DNA from: Alphaproteobacteria bacterium
Lineage (GTDB): Bacteria; Myxococcota_A; UBA796; GCA-2862545
Assembly (NCBI GenBank): GCA_020632875.1
Contig: JACKET010000002.1
Coordinates: 1 to 64,000, forward strand
DNA: 64,000 nucleotides
Direction: 5' to 3'
Below, piece by piece: positions 50,615 through 58,332 of the stretch. The notes beneath the pieces are model-generated. The model did not search any database, had not been told where the DNA came from, and worked only from the letters and a program-made list of their open reading frames with translations. The position numbers and the translations under genes were made by a program. How positions within the stretch are numbered: position 1 is the first letter of the stretch; each line of letters begins with the position of its first letter.

Positions 50615-51351
50615 GGATCGTGGGACGGCTCGCCCTGGGCCTGGGTCTGGGTCTCGGCGTGTCCACCGCCATGAACGCCACGGCGGCGCGCGACGAGCAC
50701 GTCACGGTCGCGGTGGGCGGCGGGGCAGGGGGCTACCGCGAGTCGTGCGGCCCGGCGCACCGCTACGGAACCGCGGCCGTGGGCGTCGAGTACGCGCGGG
50801 CCCTGTCCGACACGGTCGACCTGACGCTCGAAGCCCAGGGGTCCGGCGCGATCGACGTGGCACTCCTCCAACCCCCGCAGGATGGGCAGCCCGCCGAGCC
50901 CCCCGAAGAGCCGCGCGTGCAGGGGGGCGGCGGGCTCCGGCTGCTGGTCGGCTTCGATCACCGGTATGCAGCGTTCTCGCTCGGTGGGGCCGTGGGGCCG
51001 CTGATCTTCGACGGCGATCTCATCCCGGTGTTCCCGGCCGGGCGCCTCCGCCTCGGCGAGCGCTCGGTCTTCTTCCTCGAGGGCCACGTCTCCGACCACT
51101 TCGCCGGGCCTTCGCCCGGGGGCTTCTTCCAGGCCGGGCTGGGCGTCGGGATCCCGCCGCGCCCGCGTGGGGCGTGGAACCACCCGTACGTCCGCGGCGG
51201 CGTGGCGGACGCGGGGTACTACCTCGGCGGCAGCTACGGCGTCGGCTCGCGCGTCGCGCTCGACGGCTTCTTGTCCAACGCATTCGACCGGGACACGTGG
51301 CAGGTGGCGCTCGGGGTCCGGTGGCGCCCTCCCGGGAGGCATCCGGAGTAG
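50611..51351 (+). CDS. Predicted outer-membrane/exported beta-rich protein
   Basis: A 246-residue exported protein (MRIVGRLALGLGLGLGVSTAMNATAA). The mature region alternates short strands and glycine turns: TVAVGGGAGGYRESCG, VDLTLEAQGSGAIDVALL, FSLGGAVGPLIFDG, VFFLEGHVSDHFAGPSP, consistent with a small barrel. It ends VALGVRWRPPGRHPE, without a terminal aromatic. It is the last gene of the lipoprotein/ferredoxin unit; a formate-THF ligase gene starts 21 bp later with its own ribosome site. Function unknown. Confidence 0.7.
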   Translation: MRIVGRLALGLGLGLGVSTAMNATAARDEHVTVAVGGGAGGYRESCGPAHRYGTAAVGVEYARALSDTVDLTLEAQGSGAIDVALLQPPQDGQPAEPPEEPRVQGGGGLRLLVGFDHRYAAFSLGGAVGPLIFDGDLIPVFPAGRLRLGERSVFFLEGHVSDHFAGPSPGGFFQAGLGVGIPPRPRGAWNHPYVRGGVADAGYYLGGSYGVGSRVALDGFLSNAFDRDTWQVALGVRWRPPGRHPE

Positions 51352-51372
51352 TCTCGCGGCCCGGAGGTGAAC

Positions 51373-53037
51373 GTGTCCCTGGACGACAACGCGATCGCAG
51401 CCGCCGCGAAGCCGCGGCCCATCACCGAGGTCGGCGCCCTGCTCGGGCTCGCCGGCGACGACCTGCATCCGTACGGTCACCACGTCGCGAAGGTCGATCG
51501 CAGCGTGCTCGATCGCCCCTCGCGCAACGGGCGGCTCGTCCTGGTGAGCGCGATCACGCCGACCCCCGCGGGCGAGGGCAAGACCACGACCACGATCGGG
51601 CTCGGCATGGGCATGAACCGCATCGGCCAGTCCACGTGCCTCGCGCTGCGCGAGCCCTCGCTCGGGCCGTGCATGGGCATGAAGGGCGGGGCGACGGGCG
51701 GGGGGTACAGCCAGATCCTCCCGGCCGACGAGATCAACCTGCACTTCACGGGCGACTTCCACGCGATCACCAGCGCGCACAACCTGCTCGCCGCGGTCAT
51801 CGACAACCACCTGCACTTCGACAGCGACCTGCGGCTCGATCCGCGCCGCGTGGCGTGGCCGCGGGTGCTCGACATGAACGACCGCTCGCTGCGCTCCGTG
51901 CTGGTCGGGCTCGGCGGCACGGCGAACGGCGTGCCGCGCGAGGCGTCGTTCGACATCACCGCGGCGAGCGAGGTGATGGCGATGCTGTGCCTGGCGAGCG
52001 ACCCCGACGATCTGCGCGCGCGGCTCGAGCGGGTGATCGTGGGCTTCGACCACGACCGGAAGCCCGTGCGGGCGGGCCAGACGGGGGCCGTCGGCGCGAT
52101 GATGGCGCTGCTGCACAAGGCGTCGCTTCCGAACCTCGTGCAGACGCTCGAAGGCACGCCGGCGCTCGTCCACGGCGGGCCGTTCGCGAACATCGCGCAC
52201 GGCTGCAACAGCGTCGTCGCCACGCGGATGGCGCTTCACCTCGCCGACTGGTGCATCACCGAGGCGGGCTTCGGGTTCGACCTCGGCGCCGAGAAGTTCT
52301 TCGACATCAAGTGCCGGCTCGCCGGGCTCAACCCGTCCGCCGTCGTGCTGGTCGCGACCATCCGGGCGCTCAAGATGCACGGCGGGGTCGAGCTCGACGC
52401 GCTGTCCCAGCCCGATGCCGCGGCGGTCGAGCGGGGGCTCGGCAACCTCGAGAAGCACCTCGAGAGCGTGCTCGCGTTCGGCGCGCGTCCCATCGTCGCC
52501 CTGAACCGCTTCGCGGCCGACACCGACGCCGAGATCGCGGTGGTTCGCGCCGCGTGCGACCGCCTCGGCGTGCCCTTCGAAGAGAGCGACCACCACGCGC
52601 GCGGCGGCGCGGGTGCCGAGGCCCTGGCGCGGCGTGTGGTCGAGGTCGGCACGCCCGAGGCGAAGCCGTTCACTCCGCTCTACGCGCTGTCCGACAAGGT
52701 CCCCGACAAGATCCGGAAGGTCGCGCAGAAGATGTACGGGGCGCGCGACATCGAGCTCACGTCCGAGGCGCGCAACTCGCTGCGGCGCATCGCGAAGCTC
52801 GGCTACGCCGACCTGCCCATCTGCATCGCGAAGACCCAGAGCTCGCTGTCCGACGACCCGAAGCTCCGCGGGCGCCCGCGCGACTTCACGGTCACCGTGC
52901 GCGACGTGAAGCTCAACGCCGGTGCGGGGTTCCTCGTGGTGTTGACGGGCAACATCCTCCGGATGCCGGGGCTCCCGAAGGTGCCCCAGGCCGAGCACAT
53001 GGACGTGGTGGACGGGCGCATCGTCGGCGTGCGCTGA
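51373..53037 (+). CDS. fhs: Formate-tetrahydrofolate ligase
   Basis: A 554-residue enzyme that makes 10-formyl-THF from formate, THF and ATP in C1 metabolism. The P-loop TPAGEGKTTTTIGL, FTGDFHAITSAHNLLAA, LGGTANGVPREASFDIT and GGPFANIAHGCNSV are diagnostic, and the C-terminal GNILRMPGLPKVPQAEHMDV is intact. GGAGG at 51363-51367 is 5 nt from GTG 51373, so I prefer that over the GTG six bases earlier. Its product feeds purine and N-formyl-Met synthesis. The convergent GPH symporter gene ends 3 bp away. Confidence 0.96.
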   Translation: MSLDDNAIAAAAKPRPITEVGALLGLAGDDLHPYGHHVAKVDRSVLDRPSRNGRLVLVSAITPTPAGEGKTTTTIGLGMGMNRIGQSTCLALREPSLGPCMGMKGGATGGGYSQILPADEINLHFTGDFHAITSAHNLLAAVIDNHLHFDSDLRLDPRRVAWPRVLDMNDRSLRSVLVGLGGTANGVPREASFDITAASEVMAMLCLASDPDDLRARLERVIVGFDHDRKPVRAGQTGAVGAMMALLHKASLPNLVQTLEGTPALVHGGPFANIAHGCNSVVATRMALHLADWCITEAGFGFDLGAEKFFDIKCRLAGLNPSAVVLVATIRALKMHGGVELDALSQPDAAAVERGLGNLEKHLESVLAFGARPIVALNRFAADTDAEIAVVRAACDRLGVPFEESDHHARGGAGAEALARRVVEVGTPEAKPFTPLYALSDKVPDKIRKVAQKMYGARDIELTSEARNSLRRIAKLGYADLPICIAKTQSSLSDDPKLRGRPRDFTVTVRDVKLNAGAGFLVVLTGNILRMPGLPKVPQAEHMDVVDGRIVGVR

Positions 53038-53040
53038 CGA

Positions 53041-54435
53041 TCACCGCTTCTCGAGCTCGGCGCGCACCGCGTCGTGCTTCGCTTTCGTCAGCGGGTAGCG
53101 GAGCGCGACGAGGATGGCGCCGAGCAGCAGCACCGCGCCGGCCGGCCCCGTGAGCAGGCGGATGGCGAGCAGGGCCGACTCGGGCTGCGCGACGACGGCA
53201 CCCGCCTCGTCGGGCGGCGTGTAGCCGGTCCAGCCGAGCACCTGGAGCGCGCCGAAGATGGCGAGCGCCCCCGTCACCTTGCGGATGAGGTTCTTCGCGC
53301 CGTAGTACACGCCCTCGTTGCGCTTGCCGGTCTGCAGCTCGTCGACGTCGACCACGTCGGGCACCATGGCGTCCGGGATGACGTGCGCACCGGCCACGCC
53401 GAGACCCGCGACCGCGGCGAGACCGATGCCGAGCGCCACGTCGCCGGGCCCCACGAAGAAGAAGCCGACCTGCATCGCGGCCCACGAGAGCATCGCCACG
53501 ATGTAGGCCGTGCGCTTGCCGACCTTCGCGGACAGGAACGTCCACAGCGGCAGGGCCGGCAGCGCCACGATGATCAGCATGCCGAGCATCGCGCTCTCCA
53601 TGGCGAGCTCGACGCCGAACAGCTCGGTCTTCGCGACCAGATCACCGCCCGCGAGCTGCCAGGTGACGAAGTACGGCACCATCAGCCCGACGAGGTCGAA
53701 CGTGATCCAGTTCAGCATGTACAGCAGGGCGAGGTAGCGGAAGGGCACGTTGCGCCAGGCGCCCTGCAGGGTCTCGACGAGCCCCACCTCCTCGCGCTCC
53801 GCGCCGGGGTTCTCCCGGACCTTCGCGAAGATCGCGAGGAACGGCAGCACGCCGAGGAACCCGAACATCGAGCCGACGATCAGGTAGCCCTGCTGCTGCG
53901 TGAAGCCCGCGCCGGTCGCGGCATCCACGATCTCGGGTGCCGCGATGGCCACCGCGAGGCTCGCCAGCAGGTTGAAGAACATCCGCCACGCGGTGATCTC
54001 GGTGCGCTCGTCGTAGTCGGGCGTCAGCTCCGGCGTGAGCGCGTAGAACGGCACCGAGACCATGGTCTGCAGGGTGTCCGACAGCACGTACGCGACGGTC
54101 ACGTGCAGCGCGAGGGCCCACTGGCTCTCCCACGGCGGCGCCCACCACAGCAGCACGAACGCGAGGCCGAAGGGCACGCTCGCGAACAGGAGGAACGGCC
54201 GTCGCCGGCCCCAGCGCGTGTTCACGCGGTCGGTGAGCGTGCCCATGATCGGGTCGTTCACGGCGTCCCAGACGATGCCGATCAGCGCAGCGAACGATGC
54301 CAGGCGCGGGTCGACGCCGACCACGTCGGTGAGGAACACCGCGTAGAAGATCGACCGGAACGTGTTGAAGCTCGAGAGCGACCAGTCGCCCGTGCCGTAG
54401 ACGATCTTCGTCGAGAGGGGGAGGACCTTCGCCAG
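53041..54435 (-). CDS. GPH-type (MelB-like) sugar:cation symporter
   Basis: A 464-residue MFS transporter with about 12 helices. The hallmark WDAVNDPIMGTLTDRVNTRWGRRRPFLL is present, and the second half is complete. A start at GTG 54339 would cut off the first helix. The frame continues upstream through LAKVLPLSTKIVYGTGDWSLSSF and FRSIFYAVFLTDV, the family's normal N-terminus, so I start it at CTG 54435, 2 nt after the upstream gene's stop. No ATG, GTG or TTG gives this N-terminus. Substrate is unknown. Confidence 0.83.
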   Translation of the reverse strand: MAKVLPLSTKIVYGTGDWSLSSFNTFRSIFYAVFLTDVVGVDPRLASFAALIGIVWDAVNDPIMGTLTDRVNTRWGRRRPFLLFASVPFGLAFVLLWWAPPWESQWALALHVTVAYVLSDTLQTMVSVPFYALTPELTPDYDERTEITAWRMFFNLLASLAVAIAAPEIVDAATGAGFTQQQGYLIVGSMFGFLGVLPFLAIFAKVRENPGAEREEVGLVETLQGAWRNVPFRYLALLYMLNWITFDLVGLMVPYFVTWQLAGGDLVAKTELFGVELAMESAMLGMLIIVALPALPLWTFLSAKVGKRTAYIVAMLSWAAMQVGFFFVGPGDVALGIGLAAVAGLGVAGAHVIPDAMVPDVVDVDELQTGKRNEGVYYGAKNLIRKVTGALAIFGALQVLGWTGYTPPDEAGAVVAQPESALLAIRLLTGPAGAVLLLGAILVALRYPLTKAKHDAVRAELEKR

Positions 54436-54436
54436 G

Positions 54437-55549
54437 TCACACCCCGGCCTGGTACACGCGGTACCGCCGGTACACCGTCATCCCGGCGCCTTCGACGATG
54501 GCGCGCATGGGCGCGTTGCGCTCGTCGACCACGGAGGCCTCGAGGCGCGTGTAGCCGGCCTCCTTCACGCCGCGGATCGTGTGGTCGACGAGCTTCGCCT
54601 GGAGCCCGGTGCCCCGGTACTCCGGCACCACGCCGATGAGCTTGAACGACGCCGTGTGGATGGTCGACATCGCGAGCGTCGAGCGGAGCCAGCCGAGCGG
54701 CAGCAGGTCGCCGCGCATCGCGCCGATCGCCTCGTTGAGCTCGGGGAAGGTGCCGGCGAACGCCACGGGACGCCCGTCGACGTGGGCGATCTGGAGCATG
54801 CGCGGGTCGGCCACCGTCAGGTACACGCGGCCGAGCGCCATCCACTGGCCGAGCGGCATGGGCGAGATGTCGGGGACGGTCGCGAAGGCCTCGTTCAGCA
54901 CGGTGTGGGCGTCGCGCAGGTCGCGGGCCATGCGGAGCCGGCTCGTCGGCCGCACGACCAGGCCGGGGATGTCGCAGGCCGCGGCTTTGGACTTCAGCGG
55001 CTCGGGCAGCTCGCGCTGGTTGCCGAGCGCGTCGAGCACGGGCGTCTCGTAGGCGAGCACGTCGTGGTGCTTCGCGAATCCCTGGCCCTCGACCAGCGCG
55101 GCATACCAGGCGGCGTGGTGGGACTGCATGAACGGCGGCAGCGTCGCGTGGCCCTCCACCGTCAGCCCCATGCTCTCGAAGCGCGTGAGGTTCCGCGGGC
55201 CCCGCACGAGCGTGCAGCCCCACTCCCGCGCCTGTGTCGCGACGCGCTCGAACAACGCGGCCGCCACGGCCTCGTCCTCGATGCACTCGAAGTACCCGAA
55301 CCACGCGACCGGCTCGCCCTTGTGCGCCACGTAGCCCTCGTCGCGCAGCGCGCTGATCGTGCCGACGACGGCGCCGTCGCGCTCTGCGGCGAACAGCTTC
55401 AGGCGGCCCTTGTCCATGAAGGCCGCGATGCGCTTGCGCTCGAGCAGGCCGATCGGCGCGACCCAGCTCGGGTCGTTCGCGTAGATCCGCCGGGGTAGCG
55501 CGAACAGAGCGCCCAGATCGTCCTGCGTGAGCTCGCGGATCGTGGGCAT
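54437..55549 (-). CDS. GNAT-family N-acetyltransferase-like protein
   Basis: A 370-residue acetyltransferase-fold protein. The N-terminal block MPTIRELTQDDLGALFALPRRIYANDPSWV is typical of long single-domain GNAT relatives found in actinobacteria and delta-proteobacteria, and IGVVPEYRGTGLQAKLVDHTIRG contains the Q/R-x-x-G-x-G/A CoA-binding motif. The central TRFESMGLTVEG block and HHDVLAYE are conserved-looking. Substrate is unknown. It directly precedes the symporter gene, suggesting an operon. Confidence 0.82.
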   Translation of the reverse strand: MPTIRELTQDDLGALFALPRRIYANDPSWVAPIGLLERKRIAAFMDKGRLKLFAAERDGAVVGTISALRDEGYVAHKGEPVAWFGYFECIEDEAVAAALFERVATQAREWGCTLVRGPRNLTRFESMGLTVEGHATLPPFMQSHHAAWYAALVEGQGFAKHHDVLAYETPVLDALGNQRELPEPLKSKAAACDIPGLVVRPTSRLRMARDLRDAHTVLNEAFATVPDISPMPLGQWMALGRVYLTVADPRMLQIAHVDGRPVAFAGTFPELNEAIGAMRGDLLPLGWLRSTLAMSTIHTASFKLIGVVPEYRGTGLQAKLVDHTIRGVKEAGYTRLEASVVDERNAPMRAIVEGAGMTVYRRYRVYQAGV

Positions 55550-55618
55550 CCGGGCGTCCCTCCGGGGTGGGGTCCCGTCACTCTGCCAGATGTCGCGGAC
55601 CGACGGACAGGGAGCCGC

Positions 55619-56242
55619 TCAGGGGGCCCGGCGGAACAGCGACCAGCGGCGGTCTTCGACGTCGTTCGGCACGACGTGCAGGGCCGTGAAGCCCTGTGCT
55701 TCGAGCCACGCGTGGTCGGGCGGGAACACCGCGGCGAGCACGACCTCGCGGCCCGCGACGCGCTCGAGCACCGCGTGGAGCACGTTCAGGCCGAACGGAT
55801 TGTAGATGAACAGCACGAGCGGCCCGTCGGGCAGGGGTGCCGTGCGCACGTCGCCGTGGACCCACTCCGGCGCGGTGACGACGCGCCCCGTGTACGCGGC
55901 GGCGTTCCGCTGGGCCCGCCGGTGCAGCATCCAGCGCCGCTCCACGCCGACGACCCGGCGGAATGGACGCCCGGCGGCGATGAGCACGACCCGCCCCTTT
56001 CCGCTGCCGAGATCCACGAACGCATAGCGCTCGAGCGGCGCGGGGAGCGCGTCGAGCACGGCCTCGACGACGGAGGGCGGCGTGGGCTCGTAGTTCCCGA
56101 GGTCGAACCAGGAGGTGGCGGTGCCGTGCTCGCGGTCGAAGCCGCGGCTCTCGGAGTCGAGCTGATCGGCGATCCAGGTGCGCAGCTCGCGGACCACGTC
56201 GAGCGGCGTCGGGCGTCGGGTGCTGTGCGGAGGCTCGGCCAT
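55619..56242 (-). CDS. Class I SAM-dependent methyltransferase
   Basis: A 207-residue methyltransferase-fold protein. Motif I is FVDLGSGKGRVVLIAA, followed by VVGVERRWMLHRRAQRN (motif II acid) and VLFIYNPFGLNVLHAVLERV, which holds an NPF motif. It is a stand-alone soluble domain; substrate is unknown. I start it at the ATG (MAEPPHSTRRPTPLD) at 56242. Upstream the divergent gene for the small zinc-ribbon protein begins 56 bp away. Confidence 0.85.
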   Translation of the reverse strand: MAEPPHSTRRPTPLDVVRELRTWIADQLDSESRGFDREHGTATSWFDLGNYEPTPPSVVEAVLDALPAPLERYAFVDLGSGKGRVVLIAAGRPFRRVVGVERRWMLHRRAQRNAAAYTGRVVTAPEWVHGDVRTAPLPDGPLVLFIYNPFGLNVLHAVLERVAGREVVLAAVFPPDHAWLEAQGFTALHVVPNDVEDRRWSLFRRAP

Positions 56243-56297
56243 GTGGGAGGATCTACTACACGGAGGCCCGAGCCGCGGCCTCTCCGATGGAGGCGAG

Positions 56298-56618
56298 ATG
56301 GCGATGGTGTCCTGTCCGGGGTGTCGTGCGGTGGCCAACGCAGAGGCGTGTGTGTGCCCGGAGTGCGGCCTGAAGCTGCGGAGCTGCTCGTCGAAGGTCG
56401 CCCGCACGGCGAGCGCGATGATGCTGGGCCTGGCGCTCGGTTGCGACGGCGGGCCGCAGCCCGAGCCGGCGTACGGCATCCCGTTCGTAGACGACGACGG
56501 CGACGGGTACGAGTCGGACGTCGACTGCGACGACACGGACGCGAACATCTACCCGGAGGCCGACGAGACGCCGGGGGATGGCGTCGACTCGAACTGCGAC
56601 GGCGAGGACGACACCTGA
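56298..56618 (+). CDS. Small zinc-ribbon protein with one MopE-type metal-binding repeat
   Basis: A 106-residue protein with an N-terminal zinc ribbon (CPGC, then CPEC, about residues 6-24). A hydrophobic segment (ASAMMLGLALGCDGG, about 38-52) could be a transmembrane helix or an internal lipobox. The C-terminal Put/MopE unit is DDGDGYESDVDCDDTDANIYP...DSNCDGEDD. Zinc ribbons are cytoplasmic and MopE units extracytoplasmic, so the combination is unusual; it suggests an N-in/C-out anchor. GGAGG lies just upstream. It is the last gene before the predicted giant RNA. Confidence 0.75.
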   Translation: MAMVSCPGCRAVANAEACVCPECGLKLRSCSSKVARTASAMMLGLALGCDGGPQPEPAYGIPFVDDDGDGYESDVDCDDTDANIYPEADETPGDGVDSNCDGEDDT

Positions 56619-56628
56619 CGGGTGGCAT

Positions 56629-56758
56629 GGGATCCCGACTTCCCGATCTGGGGCCGGGATCCCGATGTGCAGAATCGCCGTGTGTACGGGGCTCTCGGGG
56701 CTCGGGTCCGGCGCCGCGGCCGTGTCCGGCGCGATCCCATCCGTGATCCCGGGATCCC
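56629..56758. promoter_or_regulatory. GGGATCCC palindrome cluster, candidate upstream activating sites
   Basis: GGGATCCC occurs at 56629-56636, 56656-56663 and 56751-56758, with relatives GCGATCCCA (56731) and GTGATCCC (56743). They end about 45 bp before the sigma-54 promoter at 56800 and begin about 170 bp before it, the normal range for enhancer-binding-protein sites. Confidence 0.5.
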
Positions 56759-56799
56759 ACGGAATCCTTGAATATCCGGCATTTTATCGTTGAACAGGG

Positions 56800-56816
56800 T
56801 TGGCACGCCTCCTGCA
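56800..56816 (+). promoter_or_regulatory. Sigma-54 (-24/-12) promoter of the giant RNA
   Basis: TTGGCACGCCTCCTGCA: GG at 56802-56803, 10 nt, GC at 56814-56815, one mismatch from the YTGGCACG-N4-TTGCA consensus. The expected start is about 56827, three bases before the first hairpin. The site lies in the only A/T-rich stretch of the region (about 56765-56800). Confidence 0.78.
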
Positions 56817-56826
56817 TTACTCCCAC

Positions 56827-58300
56827 ACGACACCCGGGAAACCGGTGTTGACCGAAAAAGGGCGGGCTAGCCCCGTTCTCGAACTGGTCGAATCCGTTCT
56901 TTCACGTCAGAAACCCCATGGAGGTCGCGAGGAGCGCCCCCCTGCTTCGGCAGAACGCTCCTCACGGAGACCCGTCGGACAGACGGGGCCACAACCCCCG
57001 ATGGTCGCAAGGCCGTCGGAAGGTGAACGGGCCCCGGGATCCAGCGAAATGGGCGCACGACGACTCGCTTCGGCGAGACGATCGGGGCGTCCGTCCCCGC
57101 GCTTCGAAAGCCGCGGGCGCGTCACGACGGTCGGGAGCTCGCTCCCGCGCGCGAGGCTCAGGCCGATCGCGAGCCGGTACCTCGAAGGGGGAACAGAAGC
57201 CCATGGAAGAAGAGGGCCCGGAGTGCTCGCCGCAAGGCGGGTCCGTGGTCCGGTCTCCCACCCGGAGCAAAGCCCTGGAGCCGCGCGAGCATCGCGGGCG
57301 GTCGGCAACGACACGTCGGATGCACGAGAACGGCAAGAGGGCCCGATGACACGGTGACGTGTCACGGCTGGGGGGGAGTGGCGTTCTTCGAAGGGTGCGC
57401 GCGCATCGGGGAAGGCGGCATGGCATCGCCTTTCGAGCCCGCAGGTCCGCTTCGGCGGATCCGTGGGATGCGACGGCCACCGGTCCCGTGGTGGCAGGGT
57501 CTTCGGACCTCTGGCATACGGGATGTCCCGACAGACCGGCCCACTGCGAGGTGGGTGCTCCGAGAGGAGCCGAGAGCGGACTGCCCGGGGAGGTTCCTCA
57601 GCAATGGGGTCCCGGGGGTCGGTGCCGAGGGCGTCAGCGAGAGCTGGCAGCCCGAACCAGAAACGATGCGAATCCTGTCCGGCTGGGGCTGCAAAACGTC
57701 CCGAGCGGTTCAGGCCCCAAGCCGTCGAGGGGGTGAGAAACCCCGAGGGCGGAAGCCGACCTGCAGCATGTGGTGGTGGCAGGTCCTCGACTCTTCTTCG
57801 GAAGGGTGGCTGGGTCGGTTCCGGGAGTACCGGAAGCAGGGCGTTCCACACGAGAGCGAATCTTCAAGAGAGGCCGTCCAGAGCGAGCTCGCAGAGGCCC
57901 TACCGGCAACGGAGGGAATAGCGGAGGAGCTGTGGAGGGCAGACAGACGGCGCGTCATGGTCGACGCAAAGTCCACGAGGGGTGCTTCTCTGGTGCTGTA
58001 AAAGGTGCCAGTCGGGGGCGTCTCGTCCAACCCCTGAAGGCCAGCCGGCGACGGTGAAGGCCACGAGGGGCGCGGTGAACCCAATCAGCCGCAGGCGAGA
58101 TGTTCCGATGGAAGCCGCGTCGAGAGACGCGAACGAAGTCCCATCCCTGAAGGACCGGCGAATCGACGCAGACGCTGCACCGACTCCTCGCGAGACGGTG
58201 AACGGCTGCCAGCCAGAGTCTCTGAAGAAGACGCTTCCATCGGTTCTCTCGAGTGTCACACCAAAGGCCCCGGCGAGCTTCGGCTCCCGGGGCCTTTCGT
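56827..58300 (+). ncRNA. Predicted giant structured non-coding RNA (about 1.47 kb), class not recognised
   Basis: No supported gene lies in this stretch; base composition shifts toward A and G on the plus strand. Hairpins with strand-specific tetraloops occur throughout: GNRA loops at 56830-56848 (GAAA), 56999-57018 (GCAA, 8-bp stem), 57226-57241 (GCAA), 57347-57364 (GUGA, 7-bp stem), 57540-57555 (GCGA), 57557-57570 (GAGA), 57633-57648 (GAGA), 57898-57916 (GCAA) and 58116-58131 (GAGA, 6-bp stem). UUCG loops occur at 56942-56953 (nested in an 8-bp stem 56929-56963), 57064-57077, 57444-57461 and 57791-57806. A sigma-54 promoter precedes it and an intrinsic terminator ends it. I saw no group II domain V, RNase P, tmRNA or rRNA signature. 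Boundaries are inferred. Confidence 0.78.
58263..58297 (+). terminator. Intrinsic terminator of the giant RNA, possibly bidirectional
   Basis: An 11-bp AAAGGCCCCGG/CCGGGGCCTTT stem, a one-base bulge, then GAGC-UUCG-GCUC: 15 paired bases with a UUCG loop. The T-run is short (CCTTTCGTCGTTTCG). The hairpin is nearly symmetric and lies 36 bp from the end of the convergent WXXGXW-repeat gene, so it could stop both transcripts. Confidence 0.85.
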
Positions 58301-58332
58301 CGTTTCGGGGCCGCCACGGGCCCGCCGCGGGG

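Noticed and set aside
57354..58001. 215-codon plus-strand ORF inside the predicted giant RNA
   Set aside because: No Shine-Dalgarno or family resemblance, Trp/Arg/Pro-rich translation, and its DNA is better explained by tetraloop hairpins. A small-protein role is not excluded.
56827..58300. Group II intron, RNase P RNA, tmRNA or rRNA fragment
   Set aside because: No domain V-like hairpin, no intron-encoded reverse transcriptase, no conserved RNase P or tmRNA motifs, and no recognisable rRNA segments.
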